A stretch of DNA of 64,000 nt, taken from Streptomyces sp. NK15101. Lineage in GTDB: Bacteria > Actinomycetota > Actinomycetes > Streptomycetales > Streptomycetaceae. The notes under the pieces are model-generated. The model was given only the letters and a program-made list of their open reading frames with translations. It did not search any database and had not been told where the DNA came from. Position 1 is the stretch's first letter, and the number at the start of each line of letters is the position of its first letter. The DNA lies in contig NZ_JAINVG010000027.1 in assembly GCF_020400725.1 (NCBI RefSeq), positions 1-64,000 on the forward strand, in the 5' to 3' direction. This document shows, one piece after another, positions 23,919 to 32,200 of the stretch. The position numbers and the translations under genes are program-made.

Positions 23919-24419
23919 TCACTCCTTGCGGTAGGCGTACGCCTCCGAGGCCGCCGCCGCCACCGCGTCGAGATCCCCGCCGGCGCTCGCCGTCACCAGC
24001 GCGGCGACCGCGCCCTCGACGAACGGCGCGTCCACCAGGCGGGAGCCCTCGGGCAGTTCGTCGCCCTCGGCGAGCAGCGCCTTCACGGTGAGGACCGCGC
24101 TGCCCAGGTCGACGAGGAGCGCGATCCCGGCCCCTCGGTCGACGGCCTTCGCGGCCTCGCAGATCAGTTCGGAGCTGGTTCCGAGGCCACCGTCCGGCGT
24201 CCCGCCCGCGGGCAGGACCGGCGCGAGGTCACCACCGCCCGCGAGGCCACGGGCCAGCTCGGCGACCGCCGTGGCGACCGCCGCGCTGTGCGAGACGAGC
24301 ACGATGCCGACGGGGGCCGGGCCCGATCCGGCCGAGGCCGGACCCGCCGGGACCGAATGCACCGGCTTCGGCCCCGCCGGGCCCGGGGATCCCGCGTCTC
24401 CGGTCGTCGCCGGGCTCAT
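23919..24419 (-). CDS. dhaM: PTS-dependent dihydroxyacetone kinase phosphoryl donor DhaM
   Basis: 166-aa protein with a single EIIA-Man-like domain. The phosphorylated His is His44 in GIVLVSHSAAVATA; GLGTSSELICEA and LLVDLGSAVLTVKALL are typical of DhaM. It takes phosphate from HPr and passes it to the ADP bound on DhaL. An unusual 36-residue Pro/Gly/Ser-rich N-terminal extension precedes the domain; no later start is available because the next codons are not ATG/GTG at the domain edge. It is the last gene of dhaKLM and overlaps dhaL by ATGA. It lacks the HPr and EI domains found in E. coli DhaM. Confidence 0.92.
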   Translation of the reverse strand: MSPATTGDAGSPGPAGPKPVHSVPAGPASAGSGPAPVGIVLVSHSAAVATAVAELARGLAGGGDLAPVLPAGGTPDGGLGTSSELICEAAKAVDRGAGIALLVDLGSAVLTVKALLAEGDELPEGSRLVDAPFVEGAVAALVTASAGGDLDAVAAAASEAYAYRKE

Positions 24420-25036
24420 CGCGCGCCCTCCGCTCGCGCGGTGTCGGCGAGGGCCGCGAAGAGCAGCGCCGACGAGGTCGCCCCCGGATCCTGGTGCCCG
24501 ACCGACCGCTCCCCGAGGTAACTGGCCCTGCCCTTGCGGGCCTGGAGGGGCACGGTCGCGAGGGCACCCTCCTCGGCGGCGGCGCGGGCCGCCTCGTACG
24601 AGCTCCGCAGTCCTTCCACGCCCGGCACGAGCGCGTCCAGCATCGTCTTGTCGCCCACCTGGGCACCGCCCAACTGCGACACGGCGGTCACGCCGGCGCC
24701 GAACGCCTCCGCCAACCGCTCCCGGGTGACCTCCCCGTCCTCGCCCAGGGTCTTCCCGGCGCGCCGCAGCAGCGTCCCGTACAGCGGCCCCGAAGCGCCG
24801 CCGACGGTGGAGATGAGCTGCCGTCCGGCGGCGGTGAGCACCGCGCCCGGGCTCGCGGGCGGCTCCTTCGCCAGGGTCTCCGTCACGGCGGCGAACCCCC
24901 GCTTCAGATTGGCCCCGTGGTCGGCGTCGCCGATGGCCGAGTCCAGCTCGGTGAGCCGGTCCGCCTCCCGGTCGACGTCCTCGGCCACCGCGGCCAGCCA
25001 GCGCACCAGGAACCCGGCGCCGAAGGTCTCCGCCAT
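24416..25036 (-). CDS. dhaL: Dihydroxyacetone kinase ADP-binding subunit DhaL
   Basis: 206-aa DhaL. The Mg2+/ADP-binding aspartates sit in LDSAIGDADHGANLKRGF; STVGGASGPLYGTLLRR, AQVGDKTMLDALVP and the C-terminal GERSVGHQDPGATSSALL are all conserved. It holds ADP as a cofactor that is rephosphorylated by DhaM. The ATG at 25036 is chosen because GGGGAG is four bases upstream and it gives the usual N-terminus; two Mets lie up to six codons earlier. It follows dhaK by 26 bp and overlaps dhaM. Confidence 0.94.
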   Translation of the reverse strand: MAETFGAGFLVRWLAAVAEDVDREADRLTELDSAIGDADHGANLKRGFAAVTETLAKEPPASPGAVLTAAGRQLISTVGGASGPLYGTLLRRAGKTLGEDGEVTRERLAEAFGAGVTAVSQLGGAQVGDKTMLDALVPGVEGLRSSYEAARAAAEEGALATVPLQARKGRASYLGERSVGHQDPGATSSALLFAALADTARAEGAR

Positions 25037-25062
25037 ATCGCTCCCCATTCCCATCCCGGGGC

Positions 25063-26055
25063 TCACCGGCCCCAGCGCAGCGCGGGCGTCCGCACCGGCG
25101 CGTCCCACAGGCGCAGCAGCTCCTCGTCGACCTCGCACAGCGTCACCGAGCACCCCGCCATGTCGAGCGAGGTCACGTAGTTCCCGACCAGTGTCCGGGC
25201 CACCGGCACCTTCCGCTCGGCGAGCACCCGCTGCACCTCGGCGTTGAACCCGTACAGCTCCAGGAGCGGTGTCCCGCCCATCCCGTTCACCAGGGCGATG
25301 ACCGGCCCGGACGGCCGCAGGTCCTCCACGACGGCGTCGACGGCGAAGTCCGCGATCTCCCCCGAGGTCATCATGGCCCGCCGCTCCCGGCCGGGCTCGC
25401 CGTGGATGCCGATCCCCAACTCCAGCTCCCCTTCCGGCAGGTCGAAGGTGGGACCGCCCTTGGCGGGGGTCGTGCAGGCGCTCAGGGCCACCCCGAAGGA
25501 CCGGGACCGTTCGTTCACCCGGCGGGCGATCGACTCCACCCGCTCCAGCGGGGCGCCCTCCTCGGCGGCCGCGCCCGCGATCTTCTCCACGAACAGCGTG
25601 CCGCCGGTGCCGCGCCGGCCCGCCGTGTACAGGCTGTCCGTCACCGCCACGTCGTCGTCGACGAGGACCTTGGCGACCTGGATGCCCTCGTCCTCGGCGA
25701 GCTCCGCCGCCATCTCGAAGTTCAGCACGTCACCGGTGTAGTTCTTGACGACGAACAGCACCCCGGCGCCGCTGTCGACCGCGGCGGCGGCCCGCACCAT
25801 CTGGTCGGGCACGGGCGAGGTGAACACCTCGCCGGGACACGCGGCCGCCAGCATCCCGGGCCCCACGAACCCCCCGTGCAGCGGCTCGTGCCCGGACCCG
25901 CCGCCGGACACCAGCGCCACCTGCCCCGCCACCGGCGCGTCCCGCCGCATCACCACGCGCCGCTCCACGTCCACGGTCAGCTCGGGATGCGCCGCGGCCA
26001 TCCCCCGCAGCGCGTCGGCGACGACGGTCTCCGGAACGTTGATCAACATCCTCAC
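25063..26055 (-). CDS. dhaK: Dihydroxyacetone kinase substrate-binding subunit DhaK
   Basis: 330-aa DhaK. The substrate hemiaminal-forming His is His218 in GIGIHGEPGRE, the same number as in E. coli; VSGGGSGHEPLHGGFVGPGML and FVVKNYTGDVLNFEMA are diagnostic. It binds dihydroxyacetone covalently and, with DhaL-ADP and DhaM-P, yields dihydroxyacetone phosphate. The GTG start has AGGAGG five bases upstream; an ATG two codons later is a possible alternative. It is the first gene of dhaKLM. A 22-bp exact copy of its start region occurs at 46767-46788. Confidence 0.95.
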   Translation of the reverse strand: MRMLINVPETVVADALRGMAAAHPELTVDVERRVVMRRDAPVAGQVALVSGGGSGHEPLHGGFVGPGMLAAACPGEVFTSPVPDQMVRAAAAVDSGAGVLFVVKNYTGDVLNFEMAAELAEDEGIQVAKVLVDDDVAVTDSLYTAGRRGTGGTLFVEKIAGAAAEEGAPLERVESIARRVNERSRSFGVALSACTTPAKGGPTFDLPEGELELGIGIHGEPGRERRAMMTSGEIADFAVDAVVEDLRPSGPVIALVNGMGGTPLLELYGFNAEVQRVLAERKVPVARTLVGNYVTSLDMAGCSVTLCEVDEELLRLWDAPVRTPALRWGR

Positions 26056-26365
26056 GGATACCTCCTGGTGAGACTGGCAGGCATATGGCTGAGCAGGCTT
26101 TTCGCAGGTCAGAGCAGGCGCGGGGGGTTATTGATCTTGGCGGTTCATGGCGCTCCGGAGCGGTTCCGTGCGGTACTGATGCTGATCTGTTGCTGACTTT
26201 CCCGACTGCCCATCAGGAAAGGCTCGCGGTGGATGCTCTTTGCGTCTGTGCATGATGACGCAATTATCGGTGCAGGGGTGCGGCCGCGCACCGGTGCGTC
26301 GGCGGTCGGAACCGGTCCGCAGCACGTACACGACGTCGGCGGGCTCACGCGGCCGGGAACGTCTA
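26056..26365. other. Upstream region of dhaK, no gene seen
   Basis: 310 bp between dhaK and the IS element. It contains the dhaK ribosome binding site (AGGAGG at about 26061-26066) and presumably its promoter. The base composition (about 26128-26280) is less GC-rich than the surroundings, and a minus-strand open frame across it lacks codon bias. It may be a relic of older inserted DNA; no TIR or operator could be fixed. Confidence 0.4.
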
Positions 26366-27100
26366 AAGCGTGTTGCGGAAGGCTGCGAAGCGGGCATTTC
26401 CCCTGTATGCGTGGGGTGCTGAGGGCTGGGTCGTTGTGGGTGGAGACGTTCACGGGCCTGCGGATGCGGCAGCTCGCGCCGCTGTTCGGGGTCTCGCCGG
26501 CGACGGTGTGCCGGGTCATCCAGCGGCTGCGGCCGCTGCTCGCGATCGAGCCGGCCATCCGCCCCACCGACGCGGTGGACCGGTTGCGGATCGTGGACGG
26601 CACCCTGATCCCGGTCCGCGACCGGAAGACCGGCGCGCCCTCGCGCACCTACCGGTTCTCGGCGAACGTGCAGGTCATCATCGACGCCGACACGAAACTC
26701 GTGGTCGCGGCGGCCCGGCCGGTGCCCGGCGCCACCGCGGACGCGAAGGCCTGGCGGGACTCCGGCCTGGCCGCCGTCTGCGAGGGCGTGACGGTGCCGG
26801 CCGACGGGGCCTGCGTCAACGCCGGGCTTGTGGTCCCGCACCGCAAACGGCCGGGCAGGGCCCTGCGCCGGGCGAGGAGGAGGACAACGCCGAACACCGT
26901 AAGGTCCGGGCCCGGGTCGAGCACGCCTTCGCCCGCATGAAGCACTACAAGATCCTCCGCGACTGCCGTCGGCGCGGCCACGGTCTCCACCACGCGGTCC
27001 AGGCCGTCGCCCACCTGCGCAATCTCGCCCTCGCCGCATGACCAGACCGGCCGCAAAACCGGCTCTGACCTGCCCGGACACGACCTTCCGCAACACGCTT
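26366..27100 (+). mobile_element. IS5-type insertion sequence with 17-bp terminal inverted repeats
   Basis: AAGCGTGTTGCGGAAGG at 26366-26382 is repeated exactly in inverted orientation at 27084-27100, bounding a 735-bp element that encodes one DDE transposase. The length is short for IS5 relatives (usually 850 bp or more). I could not see a target-site duplication next to the repeats, so either the ends extend a few bases further or the element is old. The transposase frame is broken. Confidence 0.8.
26407..27041 (+). pseudogene. IS5-family DDE transposase, frameshifted
   Basis: About 212 codons if one -1 shift is allowed. The first frame (26407 to about 26870) carries an HTH (LRMRQLAPLFGVSPATVCRVI) and catalytic aspartates in LRIVDGTLIPVRD and VPADGACVNAG. 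The catalytic Glu lies in the second frame (GEEEDNAEHRKVRARVEHAFARMKHYK, ending at 27041). The shift is near 26850-26875; no A-rich slippery heptamer is visible, so mutation rather than programmed frameshifting is more likely. The normal N-terminus of the family also seems shortened. Confidence 0.8.
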
Positions 27101-27225
27101 CAGGCGAGGCCAGGGCTTCCAGTCACGGCCGAGGAAAAGCGACTGCCGAGCAGTTGACGCGGCCCCGACGCCGGCACGGGAATCGGGGCGAGCCACCTGA
27201 CGCGTCACGACGGACACTGAAACGG

Positions 27226-27639
27226 TCAGTCGTTCAGCTCCCTGTCGAAGTCCTTCGCGCACGCGTTCCGCTCGGCCTGCGTGCCGGCGTGTTCGACACA
27301 GTCGTCGAAGTTCTTGAACTCGTCCGAGCCGAGGATCGAGGCGCCGATGGCGAGGATCACGGCGGAGGCGAGCGCCGCCAGCACGCCGAGAATCGCCCCG
27401 ATGAGGGACATTCTGCTGTGTGGACCGCCGCCACGACGAGCCTTGCGAGCGCCGATGACGCCGAAGACCAAGGCAAGGAGGCCGAGCACGATGCCACCGA
27501 AGACGGTCCAGAAGAGAAGGATCGCCGCGATGCCGAGAACGAGCGAAGCGGTCGCCAGACCGTTGCCCCGCTTCACACTCGTGGCCGAGGCGGTCTGCGC
27601 GGAGTCGTTCGACCTCGTGGAGTGGTCGGAGAAGGACAC
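27226..27639 (-). CDS. DUF4190-type two-helix membrane protein
   Basis: 137 aa. A Ser/Thr-rich cytosolic N-terminus is followed by a helical hairpin, GNGLATASLVLGIAAILLFWTVFGG then LALVFGVIGARKARRGG, and a third helix, LIGAILGVLAALASAVILAIG. This layout matches DUF4190 proteins of actinobacteria. The short C-terminal part holds two Cys (DDCVEHAGTQAERNAC) and is predicted outside the membrane. The start is GTG with a weak SD. Function is unknown. Confidence 0.75.
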   Translation of the reverse strand: MSFSDHSTRSNDSAQTASATSVKRGNGLATASLVLGIAAILLFWTVFGGIVLGLLALVFGVIGARKARRGGGPHSRMSLIGAILGVLAALASAVILAIGASILGSDEFKNFDDCVEHAGTQAERNACAKDFDRELND

Positions 27640-27668
27640 GCCATCACACTCATCTCTGTTGTCGTTCC

Positions 27669-27926
27669 ATGGAGTTGTCTTCGGCCGTCTGCCCGCGAGT
27701 CGACGACGAATGCGTTGTCGGCCGACCTTGTCGACGGGGCACCGAGCGCAACGTCCTCACGGCCACGAGGGATGCGCTCGTATGGGAAGGGGCCGTCTCG
27801 GCGGAAAGCGGGCGGCTGATCGAATACGAAGAAATCGCCGCCACGCCTCCGGATCCGGCGCACGTCGCGGCGCATCCGCTCCGAGATGACGATGGTTGGC
27901 TTGTGGCGGCGCATCCATACGGGTGA
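27669..27926 (+). CDS. Doubtful small ORF
   Basis: 85 codons between two minus-strand genes. Codon third positions are less G/C-biased than in neighbours and no SD precedes the ATG. The middle (TRDALVWEGAVSAESGRLIEYEEIA) looks protein-like, so it may be a remnant of a gene rather than an active one. No family is recognised. Confidence 0.2.
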   Translation: MELSSAVCPRVDDECVVGRPCRRGTERNVLTATRDALVWEGAVSAESGRLIEYEEIAATPPDPAHVAAHPLRDDDGWLVAAHPYG

Positions 27927-27934
27927 CCTGCGTG

Positions 27935-28363
27935 TCAGTTCAGCGGCACCAGCGCGTGAATGGTCTTTCCCCCAGGTGCAGGTGTGATGGTGAGCTCTTT
28001 GCTGAGGCGCCGGACGATCAGCAAGCCGAGTCCGCCGGGACGCGGGGCTCTCATGCCGGAGAGAGCGGCGGTGACGGTGGGCCAGGCCCGATTGCGGTCT
28101 GTGACCGTGATCCAGAGACCCTCGTCGGCGAGAAGCAGTTTGAAGGCGCGGACACCGCCGCCATGCCGGTTGGCGTTGGTGACCAGCTCTGTGGCCACCA
28201 GAAGCGCATCGGCGAGGACGACGTCCTCGTTCACCGTCGGCCGCTCACGGCAGAACCGCTCGTCGAGGAATCTGCGCACCTTGTCGCGAGTCGTTGCCGC
28301 TGTCAGGACATCCCCCTCCTCCCAGTCCTCCTTTCGGGTAGTGGTCGTTTCATTGATTGCCAT
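27935..28363 (-). CDS. RsbW-like anti-sigma-factor kinase (HATPase_c_2)
   Basis: 142-aa single GHKL ATPase domain. The N box reads LLVATELVTNANRHGGG, the G1 box is WITVTDRNRAWP and the G2 region is GGLGLLIVRRLS. Such proteins bind a SigB/F-family sigma factor or phosphorylate a STAS anti-anti-sigma factor. AGGAGG lies nine bases before the ATG. A decayed sigma-factor fragment of exactly that family lies about 380 bp upstream on the same strand, so this may be an orphan left after loss of its sigma partner. Two SpoIIE phosphatases and STAS-like proteins occur within 18 kb. Confidence 0.88.
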   Translation of the reverse strand: MAINETTTTRKEDWEEGDVLTAATTRDKVRRFLDERFCRERPTVNEDVVLADALLVATELVTNANRHGGGVRAFKLLLADEGLWITVTDRNRAWPTVTAALSGMRAPRPGGLGLLIVRRLSKELTITPAPGGKTIHALVPLN

Positions 28364-28559
28364 GGCGAGAACCTCCTGATCAGCGGCTTACATCTGTATT
28401 GCTCACATTTGCCCGCCAAGGCCGGTTGCACGCTGTGTTGCCTTCTGGTGCGTTCTCGACGAGTGCGCCCGGGCGCGAAGGACCTTCTTGCTTCGACGGG
28501 ATGCACCTGGGTGCGCGAGCCATGCCGGCGCGCTGCTTCGGCGTGCCCGTACCGTCGTG

Positions 28560-28631
28560 CAGCCCGTGCAGCCCGTGCAGCCCGTGCAGCCCGTGCAGCC
28601 CGTGCAGCCCGTACAGCCCGTGCAGCCCGTG
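28560..28631. repeat. 9-bp tandem repeat (CAGCCCGTG), 8 copies
   Basis: Eight head-to-tail copies of CAGCCCGTG, seven exact and one (28605-28613) with G to A in the last position. The array is 72 bp with no gene credibly reading through it. On the plus strand it could encode repeated Ser-Pro-Cys, but codon bias and SD are absent. Confidence 0.95.
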
Positions 28632-28746
28632 CAGTCAGGCCGTCCGGCGGTTGATCACCGGAGAAGCGTGGAGCGGCGCACGTGTGCCTGACGGACAGGG
28701 CAGCCACGCTTCACGGCCGCAGGATGCGGCTTCCGCACGTGAACCA

Positions 28747-28956
28747 TCAGAAGTGGTTCGGACCGCCGCCCTCTCCTGAACCGACTCTCTTCACGGCGGA
28801 GTCCTCCGTTCGGATGAGATCCATGAAGGTGTCCTGGCGGTAGGAAGCGTCCGCCCCGTCGATTGGAGCGTCGGGGGAGACGAAGGTGGAGGCGTTGGCG
28901 GCGATCCTGGCTTCTGTGACCTCTTCCTCCGAGAGGTCCGCCCGGGCGGCGAGCTC
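28747..28956 (-). pseudogene. Fragment of a SigB/SigF-family RNA polymerase sigma factor
   Basis: Seventy codons read ELAARADLSEEEVTEAR then IAANASTFVSPDAP and DTFMDLIRTEDSAVKRV before a stop. This corresponds to sigma region 3 of SigB/F/G-type factors (ELA..LGLSEEEV.E....AN...SLDAP...GEDD..). A TGA codon lies directly before the fragment in frame, and regions 2 and 4 are missing, so it is non-functional. It precedes an RsbW-like gene on the same strand, as expected of a former sigma/anti-sigma pair. Recognition rests on motif memory, not an alignment. Confidence 0.65.
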
Positions 28957-29107
28957 TCATCTGGGGGCGCGCCCCAGACGGCTGCGGGTTCGTCGGTGGC
29001 CTTGACCGGTTCACCCCGGGCTTCCTGCGGCCCTCGCGATGGACGCCTCGTACCCCGGGAGTCGAGGCTTATGGGCATCCGACCGCAGGAAGATCCCCGC
29101 AACCGGG

Positions 29108-29131
29108 AAGCGGTGGCCCGGGCCACCGCTT
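29108..29131. repeat. 24-bp perfect palindrome
   Basis: AAGCGGTGGCCC followed directly by GGGCCACCGCTT. A hairpin with 12-bp arms and no loop; as DNA a strong two-fold site. It lies 140 bp before the hybrid kinase start, with no gene upstream on either strand close enough to need a terminator. Confidence 0.8.
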
Positions 29132-29270
29132 TCTCCGGTACTCGTGACGGGATAGGCTGCCTCATATTTGTCGTACGGCAATGATTGCCGACGAGGGGGG
29201 CGGCCTGTTCAGGCCGCATCGGCGTCCGGCTCTCGGCGGGACTCCTGGCAGCGTTCAATGAGGAATGGTC

Positions 29271-32200
29271 ATGGCTGAGACGACGGTCGACAACGCGCGT
29301 GTCCCCCGGACGCGCGCGCGGGGTGCGGGCAAGGTGGGGGAGCCGGAGCTGCGGCAGCTGCTCGCCGGACTGACAGCAGTGCGCGACGGTGATTTCGGCA
29401 CACGCCTGCCGGACGAGGCGGACGGCCTGCTCGGCGAGATCGCCACGGTGTTCAACGGCATGGTCGACCAGCTCTCCCTCTTCACCTCCGAGGTGACCCG
29501 CGTCGCACGTGAGGTCGGCACGGAAGGCACCCTGGGCGGACAGGCCGAGGTGCCCGGTGTCTCCGGCACCTGGGCCGACCTGACCGACTCGGTGAACGCC
29601 ATGGCCGGCAACCTCACCACCCAGGTCCGTGACATCGCGCAGGTCGCCACCGCGGTCGCCAGGGGCGACCTGTCACAGAAGATCGACGTGGACGCCCGCG
29701 GGGAGATCCTGGAGCTGAAGAAGACCATCAACACGATGGTCGACCAGCTGTCCGCGTTCGCCGACGAGGTGACCCGTGTGGCCCGTGAGGTGGGCACCGA
29801 AGGCAACCTCGGGGGCCAGGCCGACGTGAAGGGCGTCTCGGGCACCTGGCGGGACCTGACCGACTCGGTCAACTCCATGGCGGGCAATCTGACCGCCCAG
29901 GTCCGTAACATCGCCCAGGTCACCACGGCGGTGGCGCAGGGTGATCTGTCGCAGAAGATCACGGTCACGGCGCGGGGCGAGATCCTGGAGCTGAAGGAGA
30001 CCATCAACACGATGGTCGACCAGCTCTCGTCGTTCGCCGACGAGGTGACCCGTATGGCCCGTGAGGTGGGCACCGAGGGAATCCTCGGGGGCCAGGCCGA
30101 TGTGAAGGGTGTGTCGGGCACCTGGCGGGACCTGACCGACTCGGTCAACTCCATGGCGGGCAATCTGACCGCCCAGGTGCGTTCCATCGCCCAGGTCGCC
30201 ACGGCGGTGGCGCAGGGTGATCTGTCGCAGAAGATCAAGGTCACGGCGCGGGGCGAGATCCTGGAGCTGAAGGAGACCATCAACACGATGGTCGACCAGC
30301 TGTCCGCGTTCGCCGACGAGGTGACCCGTGTGGCCCGTGAGGTGGGCACCGAAGGCAACCTCGGGGGCCAGGCCACCGTCCGAGGTGCATCCGGTACGTG
30401 GAAGGACCTCACGGACAACGTCAACGTGATGGCGTCCAACCTGACCGGGCAGGTGCGCTCCATCGCCCAGGTCGCCACGGCGGTGGCGCGCGGCGATCTG
30501 TCACGGAAGATCACGGTCGAGGCCAAGGGCGAGGTCGCGGCACTCGCCGCGGTGATCAACACCATGGTGGACACGCTCTCGGCGTTCGCGGACGAGGTGA
30601 CCCGCGTCGCCCGTGAGGTCGGCACCGAGGGGCGCCTCGGCGGTCAGGCCCGGGTGCCGAACGTGGCCGGCACCTGGAAGGACCTCACCGACAACGTCAA
30701 CTCCATGGCGAACAACCTGACCGGCCAGGTCCGGAACATCGCCCTCGTCACCACCGCCGTCGCCAACGGCGACCTCTCCAAGAAGATCGACGTCGATGCC
30801 CGGGGTGAGATCCTGGAGCTGAAGATGACCATCAACACGATGGTCGACCAGCTGTCCTCGTTCGCGGCCGAGGTGACCCGCGTGGCCCGGGAGGTCGGCA
30901 GCGAGGGCCGGCTCGGGGGACAGGCCGAGGTGGAGGGCGTCTCCGGCACCTGGAAGCGGCTGACCGAGAACGTCAACGAACTGGCCGGGAACCTCACCCG
31001 TCAGGTTCGCGCCATCGCCGAGGTCGCCAGCGCCGTCGCCGAGGGCGACCTGACCCGCTCGATCACCGTCGACGCCTCCGGTGAAGTGGCGGAACTCAAG
31101 GACAACATCAACGCGATGGTCGGCTCGCTGCGCGAGACGACGCGGGCCAACCAGGAACAGGACTGGCTGAAGTCCAGCCTCGCCCTGATTTCCGGCCTGA
31201 TGCAGGGCCACCGCGACCTGGCCGTCGTCGCCGAACTCGTCATGGACGAGCTGACCCCGCTCGTGGCCGCCCAGTACGGCGCGTTCTACCTGGCCGAGGA
31301 CACTTCCGAGGGCACCGAGCTGCGACTCGTCGGTTCCTACGGCCGCCCCACCGACATCACGGGCCACGACCGCTTCAAGCTGGGGGAGTCCCTGGTAGGC
31401 CAGGCCGCCCGCAGCCGGCGCACCATCGCGGTCGAGAACGTCCCCGTCGACTACATCGGCATCTCCTCGGGCCTCGGCCGCGTGGCACCGGGCAGCCTCA
31501 TCGTGGTGCCCATCGTGGTGGACGATCAGGTCCTCGGCGCCATCGAGCTGGGCTCCTTCACCGCTTTCACGCCCGTGCACCGGGACTTCCTGGAACAGCT
31601 CATGGAGACGGTGGGCGTCAACGTCAACACCATCGTCGCCAACGCCCGTACCGACGAACTCCTGGACGAGTCCCAGCGACTGGCCGGAGAACTCCAGGCC
31701 CGCTCCGAAGAGCTGCAGGTCCAAAAGCAGGAACTGCAGCGCTCCAACGCCGAGCTGGAGGAGAAGGCGGCCCTGCTCGCGGCCCAGAACAGCGACATCG
31801 AGGGCAAGAACCTGGAGATCGAGCAGGCCCGGCAGGAACTCGAGGACCGCGCCCAGCAGCTCTCACTGGCCTCGAAGTACAAGTCCGAGTTCCTGGCCAA
31901 CATGAGCCACGAACTGCGCACCCCGCTCAACAGCCTCCTGATCCTGGCCCAGCTGCTGGCCCAGAACCCCACGCGCAACCTCACCGCCAAGCAGGTGGAG
32001 TACGCCGGCATCATCCACTCGGCCGGATCGGACCTGCTGCAGCTGATCAACGACATCCTCGACCTGTCCAAGGTGGAGGCCGGGAAGATGGACATCAACC
32101 CCGAGCGCGTCGCCCTGCGGCAGCTCCTGGACTATGTCGAAGCCACCTTCCAGCCCATGACGACCCAGAAGAGCCTCGCCTTCACGATCACCACCGCCCC

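Larger units (their letters stand above)
28364..29270. other. 907-bp region without an intact gene
   Basis: It contains the 9-bp minisatellite (28560-28631), a sigma-factor remnant (28747-28956, minus), a CTGGGG/CCCCAG hairpin at 28961-28977, a 24-bp palindrome (29108-29131), two smaller hairpins (about 29171-29194 and 29201-29216) and the promoter/leader of the hybrid kinase. Codon bias is absent elsewhere. The region looks like eroded DNA. Confidence 0.6.

Noticed and set aside
26056..26365. Minus-strand tail (ATDQHQYRTEPL...) as a transposase C-terminus
   Set aside because: It felt familiar as mobile-element DNA but no catalytic motif or inverted repeat supports it.
26850..26880. Programmed -1 frameshift in the IS5-type transposase
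   Set aside because: The net shift fits -1, but no X-XXY-YYZ slippery heptamer or A-run is present in this GC-rich stretch; treated as mutation.
29480..31050. Regular repeats resembling an array
   Set aside because: The period is 276 bp, units are coding and adjacent without unique spacers; not a CRISPR array.
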